64,000 nt of DNA, taken from NCBI RefSeq assembly GCF_009882985.1, contig NZ_WTUZ01000010.1, forward strand, positions 62,352-126,351, read 5' to 3'. The stretch comes from Paenibacillus silvestris. Lineage in GTDB: Bacteria > Bacillota > Bacilli > Paenibacillales > NBRC-103111. Under the pieces are notes generated by a model. The model worked only from the letters and a program-made list of their open reading frames with translations. It was not told where the DNA came from and made no database searches. The first letter of the stretch is position 1, and each line of letters starts with the position of its first letter. Shown piece by piece: positions 31,890 through 39,943 of this stretch. The position numbers were made by a program, and so were the translations under genes.

Positions 31890-31959
31890 AATGTTAACTC
31901 CTTATACCGCAAATTCCGAAGCTCATACCCCGACTTTATCAAAGTATTCTGAATTTCGT

Positions 31960-32064
31960 AAGTACTATTTTTTTACGTACTTAGTACGGTAAAACGTACT
32001 ATTCCGAAGTACAGCAGATTGTATTCGTACGTATTTCCAGACTTAGTATGAAAAAAGAGCGTAC
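31960..32064. promoter_or_regulatory. Cluster of GTAC dyads, probable HxlR operators
   Basis: GTAC occurs at 31962, 31977, 31984, 31996, 32009, 32027 and 32061, seven times in about 100 bp. They pair as GTACT-T-AGTAC (31977-31987) and GTACT-N7-AGTAC (31996-32012), with AGTAC/GTACT also at 31961-31981. The region holds the divergent promoters of hxlR and the oxidoreductase gene. YodB-type sites likewise use TACT/AGTA half sites. Confidence 0.5.
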
Positions 32065-32140
32065 TTTTCAAAAGTTTCATTCGACTCAATAATGGAGGTG
32101 TAGCAAAGCTAACTTGTGTAACATTCAGGAGGTTCCAAAA

Positions 32141-32683
32141 ATGAAAACAATGATCGTAGTTGCCCATCCAAATTTAGAGACATCCCGCGCAAATCGAGCA
32201 CTTATACTTGAAATTAGTAAACACCAAAACCTAGAAGTTCGAAACCTATATCATGAGCATCCGAATTGGAAGTTTGACATCGAGAAGGAGCAACAATTAC
32301 TTTTAGCTTATGATCGGATAGTTTTACAATTTCCATTGTACTGGTATAGTTGTCCGCCGCTATTAAAGAAATGGTTCGACGATGTATTTACTTATGGCTG
32401 GGCTTATGGTCCTGGAGGAAATAATTTGCTGGGTAAAGAATTTATTATTGCAACAACAACGGGAGGTACGGAGAACTGCTACCAGGCAGGCGGAGACAAT
32501 TGGTTCACAGTCAGTGAGTTTTTAAAACCTATCCAACGAACAATTACAAAATGTAATGGCACTTATCTTCCAGCTTTTGTAACCTATGGAGCTACAGCTC
32601 AGGATAACGATACCTATCTCTCACTTGAAGCTAAAAGATATGCTGCATATATTCAAACTCAAGCAAGTTTGCTGGTCCATTAA
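32141..32683 (+). CDS. Flavodoxin-fold NAD(P)H oxidoreductase (KefF/GSP14-like)
   Basis: A 180-residue flavoprotein. MKTMIVVAHPNLETSRANRA binds the flavin phosphate, and LQFPLYWYSCPPLLKKWFDD and FTYGWAYGPGGNNLLGK are signatures of the KefF/YwrO/general stress protein 14 branch. Such enzymes reduce quinones and nitro compounds. AGGAGG lies eight bases before the ATG at 32141. It is divergent from hxlR and, like the oxidoreductase at 30.3 kb, probably belongs to an electrophile response. Confidence 0.9.
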   Translation: MKTMIVVAHPNLETSRANRALILEISKHQNLEVRNLYHEHPNWKFDIEKEQQLLLAYDRIVLQFPLYWYSCPPLLKKWFDDVFTYGWAYGPGGNNLLGKEFIIATTTGGTENCYQAGGDNWFTVSEFLKPIQRTITKCNGTYLPAFVTYGATAQDNDTYLSLEAKRYAAYIQTQASLLVH

Positions 32684-32691
32684 GCTTACAC

Positions 32692-32736
32692 GTAAACCCC
32701 AGAGGACTTAAGGGTCCATTGGGGTTTCTTCTTTTA
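32692..32736 (+). terminator. Terminator of the HxlR-linked oxidoreductase gene
   Basis: AAACCCC (32694-32700) pairs with GGGGTTT (32721-32727), extended by GGAC/GTCC in the inner part, followed by CTTCTTTT. Confidence 0.85.
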
Positions 32737-32746
32737 CTTCTCGTGA

Positions 32747-32875
32747 GAAGTGATTGATCGAGAAACAGATAACCGATTAATCAGATTTGGTATCTCCAAT
32801 AAGTTATCGCAAATCCCATTAGGAAGCGCAGATGAAGAGTCTTTACTCTTAAGAATTGTGAACAATCAAATCTAG
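32747..32875 (+). pseudogene. Possible remnant of a coding sequence
   Basis: A 41-codon frame from a GTG at 32750 to TAG at 32873 gives a protein-like sequence (IDRETDNRLIRFGISNKL, then ADEESLLLRIVNNQI). It is preceded at once by an in-frame stop and has no ribosome binding site. The regular charged and hydrophobic pattern suggests the tail of a degraded gene; chance is equally possible. Otherwise the 260-bp gap holds only the terminator. Confidence 0.2.
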
Positions 32876-32943
32876 ATAATGAAAAATGTTCATATTGATA
32901 ACTTTCAAAATTCTACCACGTCAAACAAGTGCGCGTTTCCTAT

Positions 32944-33399
32944 TTATAGCTCTTTTGCCATTACAACACTCGTTTCTTTATAGCCTAGCTTTTCATACAA
33001 ACCACGCGCTATTTGGTTATGAGCAAACACATGAAGTCCCATGCTCTTCACATCAAATTCTCTTGCCAGCTTCTCAATCTCTTCCATTGTTTGCTTACCA
33101 AATCCACGTCCTCGGAATTCGTTCTTAATCTTTATATCGTAGATAAACCCTTTATTGTTCGGTTTCAATGCTAACCAAATCATTCCTACCTCTTGGCCAT
33201 CTGAACGAACCGTAAATAATTTATTATTTGCGGTTCTCTCACCATCAGGCAAAAGATGTGCGTATTGTTCTGTTGCCTTCCTGATAGACTCCAGTTCGCT
33301 CCAATTGCCGGATTGAACATTGCTTTCTGCATAGCTGTTAATGGCAGTGATGAGGTAATCCTGAAATTCTGTTGAATCCATGACATCTAAAGTAACCAT
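32944..33399 (-). CDS. GNAT-family N-acetyltransferase
   Basis: A 151-residue GNAT protein. The acetyl-CoA pyrophosphate loop is FRGRGFGKQTMEEI (R/QxxGxG/A), preceded by FIYDIKIKNE and followed by the typical MGLHVFAHNQIARGLYEKLGY motif B end. The N-terminal half (FQDYLITAINSYAESNVQSG) resembles the RimI-like group; the substrate is unknown. AAAGGGG precedes the ATG at 33397-33399. It is a single gene located downstream of the murA terminator. Confidence 0.9.
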   Translation of the reverse strand: MVTLDVMDSTEFQDYLITAINSYAESNVQSGNWSELESIRKATEQYAHLLPDGERTANNKLFTVRSDGQEVGMIWLALKPNNKGFIYDIKIKNEFRGRGFGKQTMEEIEKLAREFDVKSMGLHVFAHNQIARGLYEKLGYKETSVVMAKEL

Positions 33400-33433
33400 A
33401 TTTCGCTGACCCCTTTCCTAAAAAGCACTTCTC

Positions 33434-33476
33434 AAAAAACAAAACACCGCCATACCAAGCGCGATGTTTTGTGTTG
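33434..33476 (-). terminator. Terminator of murA
   Basis: AAAACA-CGC and GCG-TGTTTT form an imperfect stem about 10 bp after the murA stop. Confidence 0.55.
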
Positions 33477-33484
33477 TTCTTATA

Positions 33485-34777
33485 TCAGAATGATTCACGA
33501 ATTTGACTAGGTAACTCCTGCGCATCCATTTCATGCATCGAAAGTTTAGCTCCTATGGAACTGAAGCTGCCAATAATGTCTTCATAGCCGCGCTCGATGT
33601 GCTCAACGCCGGTAATAAACGTGCTTCCCTCTGCCGCTAGACCAGCCATCAACAAACAAGTGCCTGCACGCACATCTGTGGCATGCACCCAGCCGCCTTG
33701 CAATGGGCGTCCTCCGGTTATAAAAGCACTTTCGCTTCGCAAATCAATCTCTGCGCCAAGTCTCCGCAGCTGCGGAACGTGTGCGAGACGCTTAGGATAG
33801 ATACGATCTGTAACTATGCTCTTGCCCTTGGCTTGAAGCAGAAGTGCGGTCATCGGTTGCTGTAAATCGGTGGCGAAGCTCGGATACATCCCTGTGCGAA
33901 TTCGCGTAGCTTTCAGTGAATTTGTTCCATATGCGGTAATTTGACTATCGCCACATTCCACATGCATCCCTATTTCCTCCAGCTTAGCTAGACATGATCC
34001 CAGATGCTCCGGGATGACGTCCATGACTGTAACCTGTCCCCCGTGGAGCCCGGCAGACATCAGGAAAGCTCCGGCAATCAGCCTGTCTGGGATTACTGTG
34101 TGCGTACCCCCATCCAGATACGAGACGCCTTCAATTCGAATATGTTCCGTTCCCGCTCCGTAGATTCGCGCACCTAATTGAATGAGGAACCTTGCCGTAT
34201 CGCAAACTTCCGGATCCATAGCTGCATTATGTAGTTGCGTCCGCCCTTTGGCCAGCACAGCTGCCAGCATGGCATTAATCGTCGCACCAGAAGTAATGGT
34301 GTCGAAATAAATGTCCGCCCCCTTCAGCTCCGCAGCTTCGACCTCGTAATAATCTTTGAAGAGATTTACCTGCGCTCCGAGCGCTTTAAACACCTTAATA
34401 TGCTGATCAATCGGCCTTGAAACGAAATCATCGCCACCAGGTAAACCGATTGTGACTTTACCGAATTTGGAAAGTAACGCGCCTACAAAATAATAAGAAG
34501 CCCGGTAGCTCGAAGCTTTACCAGGATCAATCACCGAACTGTGAATCCAACGTGGGTCAATAATGACTTGTCCGCCACGCTGTTCTAACTTCATGCCAAT
34601 ATCTCGCCCAATCTCCGCAATAACACGGACATCGTCAATGCGTGGGATACCTTCAAAAGTTACGATATTATCTGCCAGACAAGCAGCAGCAAGTAAAGCA
34701 AGGGAGCTGTTCTTCGCTCCCGGGATATGTACCGTTCCGTTAAGTGGGCCAGAATATTCTGCCTGTATATACTTCAA
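33485..34777 (-). CDS. murA: UDP-GlcNAc enolpyruvyl transferase paralogue with Cys-to-Asp active site
   Basis: Transfers enolpyruvate from PEP to UDP-GlcNAc, the first committed step of peptidoglycan synthesis. Lys22/Asn23 are in GAKNSSL, the substrate Asp in YPSFATDLQQP and Arg in ERGYEDI. The catalytic loop reads GLPGGDDFVSRPIDQH, so residue 116 is Asp where most MurA have the fosfomycin-reactive Cys115 (GGCxxGxRPID). Asp at this site occurs in naturally fosfomycin-resistant mycobacterial and chlamydial enzymes. The start is TTG with AGGG upstream, 18 bases after the FHA-winged-helix gene, so the two form an operon. Probably a second copy beside a housekeeping enzyme elsewhere. Confidence 0.88.
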   Translation of the reverse strand: MKYIQAEYSGPLNGTVHIPGAKNSSLALLAAACLADNIVTFEGIPRIDDVRVIAEIGRDIGMKLEQRGGQVIIDPRWIHSSVIDPGKASSYRASYYFVGALLSKFGKVTIGLPGGDDFVSRPIDQHIKVFKALGAQVNLFKDYYEVEAAELKGADIYFDTITSGATINAMLAAVLAKGRTQLHNAAMDPEVCDTARFLIQLGARIYGAGTEHIRIEGVSYLDGGTHTVIPDRLIAGAFLMSAGLHGGQVTVMDVIPEHLGSCLAKLEEIGMHVECGDSQITAYGTNSLKATRIRTGMYPSFATDLQQPMTALLLQAKGKSIVTDRIYPKRLAHVPQLRRLGAEIDLRSESAFITGGRPLQGGWVHATDVRAGTCLLMAGLAAEGSTFITGVEHIERGYEDIIGSFSSIGAKLSMHEMDAQELPSQIRESF

Positions 34778-34795
34778 GAAGTGTCCCTACTTTCC

Positions 34796-35560
34796 TTATG
34801 ACGATTTCAATTCAGTTTCGAGCATGTAGCCGCTGCCGCGGACAGCGCTAATCAGAAAGGTTGCTTTTCCGTATTTTTTTCGAACTCGATAGATCAGGGC
34901 ATTGAGTTCATCCAATGTTACGTCTGAGAAGCCTTCTGCTCCTGTAGATCTTTCTGGCCACACCCTAGATTTAATTTCCTCGAGCGGCACGAGCCGATTG
35001 GCATTATCGTGCAGCACACGAATCAGTAAATACTCTTTTTCGGACATTAGGATTCGCTTGCCTTCCACGACACATTCTCTTCTATCCCAATGAATCATGA
35101 GCGGCATTTCCAAATGACTGGTGATGCTGAGCGGTTCTATTTCTAAGGTCTGATCGGCGAACATATAAGAAAAATGGATGACGGTCATCCCTTTAGAGAG
35201 CTTAATGATATCAAAATTTTTCAACGTATATGGGGTGTGCGGCGTTAACAAAACACCGTTGATCTCTGTTCCGTGACGACTCCCTAAATCATAAAGTACC
35301 GCCTTGTCTTGCTCTTTCCGGATGACGAGATGCTCCCGGGAAATAAAAGCGTTCGTAAGGGGCAAATCCGGAGTTAACTGATGGGATACCCGGCCGACCA
35401 GTGTCTCATCCTCACTGAGATTTACGCAGGTGCCCGGTCGATAAGGTTCACCGCGTACGATGTATAAGCATGCAAAGTTTTCCAGTTTACTTCCCTCCTC
35501 TTGCTGATGCTGCTTTACTTCTTCAAACGGAAATTGCCCTCTATTATTATCGTAACTCAA
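34796..35560 (-). CDS. FHA-domain winged-helix transcriptional regulator
   Basis: A cytosolic regulator of 254 residues. An FHA phosphothreonine-binding domain (about 30-130) has Gly56-Arg57 in TLVGRVSH, Ser74-Arg75-x-His77 in ISREHLV and Asn101-Gly102 in RHGTEINGV. An OmpR/PhoB-type winged helix follows (about 150-250, LMSEKEYLLIRVLHDNANRL, DELNALIYRVRKKYG, ISAVRGSGYMLE). Binding a phosphorylated partner, probably from a Ser/Thr kinase, would change DNA binding. The start is uncertain: TTG at 35560 lacks a good site, while GAGGAGG lies eight bases before an in-frame CTG at 35483-35485, just before the FHA domain. It precedes murA by 18 bases. Confidence 0.85.
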   Translation of the reverse strand: MSYDNNRGQFPFEEVKQHQQEEGSKLENFACLYIVRGEPYRPGTCVNLSEDETLVGRVSHQLTPDLPLTNAFISREHLVIRKEQDKAVLYDLGSRHGTEINGVLLTPHTPYTLKNFDIIKLSKGMTVIHFSYMFADQTLEIEPLSITSHLEMPLMIHWDRRECVVEGKRILMSEKEYLLIRVLHDNANRLVPLEEIKSRVWPERSTGAEGFSDVTLDELNALIYRVRKKYGKATFLISAVRGSGYMLETELKSS

Positions 35561-35623
35561 AATGAGTCTGATTAAAACCTCTTGACACTGACGCCTCGCT
35601 CACATTTCAGTAACAGCGATCAT

Positions 35624-36022
35624 CTAAACCCCGAATAATATGTCCATAATGGTTCCTAACTTACCTGATTTATGCCCTCTTAGTACATCCGGATTATAAG
35701 CTTCCACAAAGCCACAATTCAAGCAAGAAACAAATAAAAAATGATTATTTTCGATATCAAAAATCTTACTGAAACCTGTCCCATTCACAGCAACTTCTTT
35801 GACCGAACACTCACAGGTTCCACACTTAGCACATTTGAATTTATGAATTATCGCGTCCTCAATGCTAAGTTCTTCTACATTTTCTTCTACATCCATGCTG
35901 TAATTCTTCTCTACAGCATGCGCTTCATCTACGAAGTGCTCTGGAAGAACTTCTTGCTTACAATTTGGGCAAACGTTATCTTTCAAGTGAACAAGTTGAT
36001 TACACCAAGGGCATTCAATCAT
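35624..36022 (-). CDS. Zinc-ribbon protein (two zinc sites)
   Basis: A 132-residue protein with two zinc ribbons. The N-terminal one uses CPWC and CPNC (residues about 4-22). The C-terminal one uses CAKCGTCEC and CLNCGF (about 65-105) with GFSKIFDIENNHFLFVSC between, which matches the COG3478 family of predicted nucleic-acid-binding zinc-ribbon proteins (YpzJ-like). An acidic linker joins them. It starts at the ATG at 36020-36022 (AAGGAATG upstream). No partner is visible; the function is unknown. Confidence 0.7.
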   Translation of the reverse strand: MIECPWCNQLVHLKDNVCPNCKQEVLPEHFVDEAHAVEKNYSMDVEENVEELSIEDAIIHKFKCAKCGTCECSVKEVAVNGTGFSKIFDIENNHFLFVSCLNCGFVEAYNPDVLRGHKSGKLGTIMDILFGV

Positions 36023-36108
36023 CATTTCTCATTCCTTTCTGACTTTCTGTAACCAAATTTTAACACATATTGGAAGTAATCTTGTCGTTAACTTTGATGT
36101 CCAAACAC

Positions 36109-36150
36109 TAAAAAAGAACGCAATTGGTTTCCCATGCGTTCTCTTTATTA
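36109..36150 (-). terminator. Terminator of the MFS gene
   Basis: AAGAACGCA (36114-36122) pairs with TGCGTTCT (36135-36142); on the minus strand six T follow, about 15 bp after the MFS stop. Confidence 0.85.
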
Positions 36151-36158
36151 GATTATCA

Positions 36159-37610
36159 TTACCCCTGAAGACCCACTGCTCGGCGCTTGTTTCGCTTCTC
36201 TCTCAGAATGAAACTAAGAGGAATAGCCACAATACAGATAAATACGGCGATCAGGAATACATCCTGAACCGCTAGCGTCATGCCCTGATCCCGTATGAAA
36301 GAGGAGCTTGCCGACGCATCTACTCCTACATCCTTCTGGTGTGCTAATGACCTTGCAGCAAGAAGGGAGCTGAACACTCCAATTGAAAGCGCACCTACTG
36401 CTTGCCGCACCCAGTTCGTCACAGATGAGGCGTGGCCAGACTTCTCCTTCGAGATGGAAGACATTCCAGCGTTCATAACTGGCATGAATGCCAGCGAAAT
36501 CCCGATATAACGAATTGTCATCCAGCCTGCTGCATAGACGTGAGAGGCCTGCAAGCTAATATGACTTAGCTCCCAGTTGGATACAATTAACAGAAGAATA
36601 CCGCCCATGATGAGAGGAAAAGGTCCCGTTCGACTGTACAGCTTACCCACGATGGGGGAACAGAGCGCCATAACCATGGAACCGGGTAACAGGATGAGTG
36701 CTGTGACCAGCGGGGTCGAATGTTGAACGTCCTGCACAAACACTGGAATTAATAGAGTGCCCGAGTACAGCGAAGCGGTAATGATGCAATTGATGATCAA
36801 GCTATACGTAAATCGGCGCGTTCGGAACACGCTAAGGTTAAGCAGTGGACTAGCTATGCGCAGTTCCCGACGAATGAAGTAGATGAGCGCTGCCACTCCC
36901 ACAAGAAAAAAGAAGAGCGTTTTCCAATTGGTCCAGCCCCACCCGTTCCCTTCGGTAAAAGAGAGAATAATAAAGGAGCTGCTGAGCAGCACGGTGATAA
37001 ATCCAGGAAAGTCAAACGTCTTAGACGAATTGATGCTCAGATATGGCAAGCATTTGAACGCGACGGCGACGGCTGCAATTCCGATAGGCACGTTAAGCAT
37101 AAATAACGACTGCCAGCCGAAATACTCCGTTAATAGACCTCCCAAGGTTGGACCGAATGCAGGCGCCAGCATGGAGGATAAGCTCCATAAGCTCATCGCG
37201 AATGGCTGCCTGTCTTTTTCAATAAACTGATAAATCATCGTTAAAGTCGTTGGAATAATTAAGCCGCTGAACACGCCCTGCAGCGTGCGGAAAATGATCA
37301 GAGAATTGATACTCCAAGCTACCGTACATAATGCAGCGAACAGCGTAAACCCCGACAACGCGAAAATATAGAGTCTTTTATAGCTGAATCTGTCACCGAA
37401 ATAGCCCACAATCGGAGCGACAACTCCCGTAGCGAGTAAAAAGCCGGTAATCATCCACTGAACCTTGCCGAGCTCAGCATCGAAATCTTTCATAAATATC
37501 GGGAACGCCACATTGATCGTAGTCGAGCTGAGAATAGCCATAAAGTTTCCAAAAAAGATGGCCAGAATAATGAACCAGAACGAGGATCGTTCAGATGAGC
37601 TGTTCGTCAC
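36159..37610 (-). CDS. MFS multidrug efflux transporter, DHA2 (14-helix) family
   Basis: A proton-driven exporter of 483 residues with about 14 membrane segments. TGFLLATGVVAPIVGYFGDR contains the motif-A region (GYFGDRFSYKRL), and LNVPIGIAAV and the central loop fit EmrB/QacA-type drug pumps. The start is GTG (37608-37610) with AAAGGGG eight bases upstream. Two palindromes upstream suggest local repression, but no regulator gene is adjacent. The substrate cannot be predicted. Confidence 0.9.
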   Translation of the reverse strand: MTNSSSERSSFWFIILAIFFGNFMAILSSTTINVAFPIFMKDFDAELGKVQWMITGFLLATGVVAPIVGYFGDRFSYKRLYIFALSGFTLFAALCTVAWSINSLIIFRTLQGVFSGLIIPTTLTMIYQFIEKDRQPFAMSLWSLSSMLAPAFGPTLGGLLTEYFGWQSLFMLNVPIGIAAVAVAFKCLPYLSINSSKTFDFPGFITVLLSSSFIILSFTEGNGWGWTNWKTLFFFLVGVAALIYFIRRELRIASPLLNLSVFRTRRFTYSLIINCIITASLYSGTLLIPVFVQDVQHSTPLVTALILLPGSMVMALCSPIVGKLYSRTGPFPLIMGGILLLIVSNWELSHISLQASHVYAAGWMTIRYIGISLAFMPVMNAGMSSISKEKSGHASSVTNWVRQAVGALSIGVFSSLLAARSLAHQKDVGVDASASSSFIRDQGMTLAVQDVFLIAVFICIVAIPLSFILREKRNKRRAVGLQG

Positions 37611-37655
37611 TTCGTTTCCCCTTTTCCATCATAATGAATTGGACGATTTTGGATG

Positions 37656-37697
37656 TAATTGTATGATGCAATTAAATGTTAATATATGTATTATACA
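37656..37697. promoter_or_regulatory. Palindromes upstream of the MFS gene
   Basis: TAATTG-N7-CAATTA (37656-37674) and TGTAT-T-ATACA (37687-37697) lie about 45-90 bp upstream of the MFS start. They resemble repressor dyads. No obvious regulator gene is next to them. Confidence 0.35.
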
Positions 37698-37721
37698 ACC
37701 ATATGCCTGATAGTCAATAAT

Positions 37722-37750
37722 AACAAAAAAACCACCAGAAATGGTGGCTA
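37722..37750 (-). terminator. Terminator of the second YtfQ-like gene
   Basis: CCACCA (37732-37737) pairs with TGGTGG (37742-37747); on the minus strand seven T follow, 12 bp beyond the stop. Confidence 0.85.
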
Positions 37751-37761
37751 ATCCGCACTTC

Positions 37762-38829
37762 TCAATACTTCCTTTTACCTACCTCTTCTAAAGCCATCGT
37801 CTCCGTAAAAACACTCTCAGGCGTTACGATTCTTTTGGGCAAGCTACGTCCTTGCATAAGTTCGTTGACTGCTTGCATTAAGTTAGGCCCCAACAATGGG
37901 TTGCATTCCACGACACTATTAATTTTGCCCTCAGCCATTTTCTCAAATGCTTTGTTCGTGCCATCAACAGATACAATGATAATATCCTTCCCAGGACGCA
38001 ATCCGAACTCCTCAATCGCCTCAATTGCGCCAAGAGCCATATCATCATTATGCGAATACAGAACGTTAATTTCATTACCCATTTTGTTCAGAAAAGACTT
38101 CATGACTTGCTTCCCCTGGGCAAAAGTAAAATCAGCCGCCTGGCTCTTCAGGATCTTTAAATTCTCATGCTCCTTAATGACATCTCGGAACCCTTTACCT
38201 CTGGCTATGGAAGGGGTTGAGCCTTCCGTGCCTCCAAGTTCAACGATGCCAACGATCTCCTTTTTGCTGCTCAGTTTATCAATCACATATTTCCCGGCTT
38301 TTCTACCCTCTTCATAGAAATCTGAACCTATATAGGTCACATATAAAGAAGAATCACTCACATTTACTAAACGGTCTAGAATAATCAGCGGAATGCCAGC
38401 TTGTTTAATTTCTTTCAAAATCGGTTCCCAACCTGACTCGATAACCGGCGCGATCGCGATAACATCCACTTTTTGTTTAATAAAAGAACGGATGGCTTCA
38501 AATTGCTTGGATTGTGATTGATCTGCGTCCTCAAAATGCAGCTCAATGCCTGCTTCCTCCGCTGCTTCTCTAATGGATATCGTATTCGCATTCCGCCATG
38601 CGCTTTCCGATCCTAGCTGCGAGAATCCCAATACGATTGGACGAACAAGCCCCTGATCTTGGTCTGTATGATTCACAACGTTTTTAGCGGCTGTTTTATC
38701 CTCACTAGATGTAAAGCGGGTAGAGGAATTATGAACAGAATCAAACGTATATAAAATCAAAATCATACCCAGAAACAGGATAATCAACAGTTTGCTTCTC
38801 ATTAATGAGCTGAATGATCTCCCCAGCAT
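37762..38829 (-). CDS. Second YtfQ-like sugar-binding protein, membrane-anchored
   Basis: A 355-residue periplasmic-binding-protein family member, close to the YtfQ-type protein at 42.6 kb (GFSQLGSESAWRNANTIS, DADQSQSKQFEAIRSFI, IAPVIESGWEPILKE, YSHNDDMALGAIEAIEEFGL). It differs in the N-terminus, where an uncleaved-looking anchor (KLLIILFLGMILILYTFDSV) replaces a lipobox. It has its own cre-like promoter and is separated from yjfF by a terminator. It may be a furanose receptor for the same transporter or for signalling. Confidence 0.85.
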   Translation of the reverse strand: MLGRSFSSLMRSKLLIILFLGMILILYTFDSVHNSSTRFTSSEDKTAAKNVVNHTDQDQGLVRPIVLGFSQLGSESAWRNANTISIREAAEEAGIELHFEDADQSQSKQFEAIRSFIKQKVDVIAIAPVIESGWEPILKEIKQAGIPLIILDRLVNVSDSSLYVTYIGSDFYEEGRKAGKYVIDKLSSKKEIVGIVELGGTEGSTPSIARGKGFRDVIKEHENLKILKSQAADFTFAQGKQVMKSFLNKMGNEINVLYSHNDDMALGAIEAIEEFGLRPGKDIIIVSVDGTNKAFEKMAEGKINSVVECNPLLGPNLMQAVNELMQGRSLPKRIVTPESVFTETMALEEVGKRKY

Positions 38830-38878
38830 CGGAATCCCCTTTTAGCAAAAATTTCCTTCTACTTCTTATGTTTGTATT

Positions 38879-38892
38879 ATAAAACGCTTACA
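38879..38892 (-). promoter_or_regulatory. cre-like site and -10 of the second YtfQ-like gene
   Basis: On the minus strand TGTAAGCGTTTTAT overlaps a TATAAT -10 box about 50 bp upstream of the gene. It matches the same motif before the first ytfQ gene (43681-43694) at nearly every position. CcpA binding here would block RNA polymerase. Confidence 0.5.
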
Positions 38893-38917
38893 AGAAAGTA
38901 ACAATATGCATGCAGGA

Positions 38918-38964
38918 AAAAAGACTTCGCTTGACAATTGTTCATTGCCCTCAAAGTCTTTTCA
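38918..38964 (-). terminator. Terminator after yjfF
   Basis: AAGACTT (38921-38927) pairs with AAGTCTT further downstream, with an inner CAAT/ATTG stem. On the minus strand a T run follows. It separates the transporter operon from the second binding protein. Confidence 0.6.
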
Positions 38965-38971
38965 ACCACCA

Positions 38972-39943
38972 TTACATGCTTTTCTTGGTAAACCACTTCC
39001 GCTCACTTAATGCCTTTTGAAGCAAAATGAACAGGCAAAGCAGCATGCCGATCGCAATTTTCGTCCACCATGAACTAAGTGTTCCTTCGAAGCTTACAAT
39101 GGTCTGAATCACCCCTTGAATCAGAACCCCGAAGAACGTGCCAGCAATATAGCCTACTCCCCCGGTTAAAAGCGTACCGCCAATCACCACAGCGGCGATT
39201 GTATCCAGCTCCATCCCCATTGCATGTAAGCCATAGCCGGATAACATATAGAAAGTGAATACAACACCAGCCAGTGCTGAGCAGAAACCACTGAACGCGT
39301 ACACGCCCATTTTCGTTTTGGCTACAGGCAATCCCATTAGGATCGTCGACTGCTCGCTTCCTCCAATGGCATATGCATTGCGCCCGAAGCGCGTGTAGTG
39401 AGCCATATACATGCCAATTGCAACGACGAGTAAGGCAATGACAACGCTAATCGAAATGAAGTTGCCGCCAGGCATCGGAATTTTGGTCTGAGCCATGCTC
39501 GTGTAAATCGGGTTATCAATGGTAATTGTGTTAATGGAGATTACATAACATAACCCTCTTGCTAAGAACATCCCAGCCAATGTGACGATGAAGGGTTGGA
39601 TTTTGAAATAGTAAATGATAGCTCCCATCGCCCATCCGAACAACGCACCTATGATGAGAACGAGCGGGATAACCAGAACTGGCGACCAGCCTGCTTGCAC
39701 CAGCGAAGCGGAAATCATGGTCGTTAGAGCAATGACAGAACCGACCGATAGATCGATCCCGCCTGAGATAATAACGAAGGTCATCCCCACGGCCGTTATC
39801 AATAAAAAAGCATTATCGATAAGCAGATTCAGCAGAACCTGCAGGGAGAAGAAGCCCGCATACCGGAAAGAACCTGCGATATACATCAAGGCGAATAAAC
39901 AGATCGTTACATAAATCGGAACATATTTGCGATTAAACAACAT
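38972..39943 (-). CDS. yjfF: Furanose ABC transporter permease 2, YjfF-like
   Basis: A 323-residue permease of the branched-chain/ribose type (about ten helices): GGIDLSVGSVIALTTMISAS is the signature segment, followed by KIQPFIVTLAGMFLARGLCY. The order ytfR-ytfT-yjfF matches Escherichia coli. GGGAGGTC precedes the ATG at 39941-39943, which overlaps the end of ytfT by 11 bases; the longer frame from 39994 lies inside ytfT. It forms the membrane pore with YtfT. Confidence 0.9.
   Translation of the reverse strand: MLFNRKYVPIYVTICLFALMYIAGSFRYAGFFSLQVLLNLLIDNAFLLITAVGMTFVIISGGIDLSVGSVIALTTMISASLVQAGWSPVLVIPLVLIIGALFGWAMGAIIYYFKIQPFIVTLAGMFLARGLCYVISINTITIDNPIYTSMAQTKIPMPGGNFISISVVIALLVVAIGMYMAHYTRFGRNAYAIGGSEQSTILMGLPVAKTKMGVYAFSGFCSALAGVVFTFYMLSGYGLHAMGMELDTIAAVVIGGTLLTGGVGYIAGTFFGVLIQGVIQTIVSFEGTLSSWWTKIAIGMLLCLFILLQKALSERKWFTKKSM

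Noticed and set aside
33485-34777. Pseudogene status for the Cys-less MurA
   Set aside because: The frame is intact and Asp at this site is active in other species.
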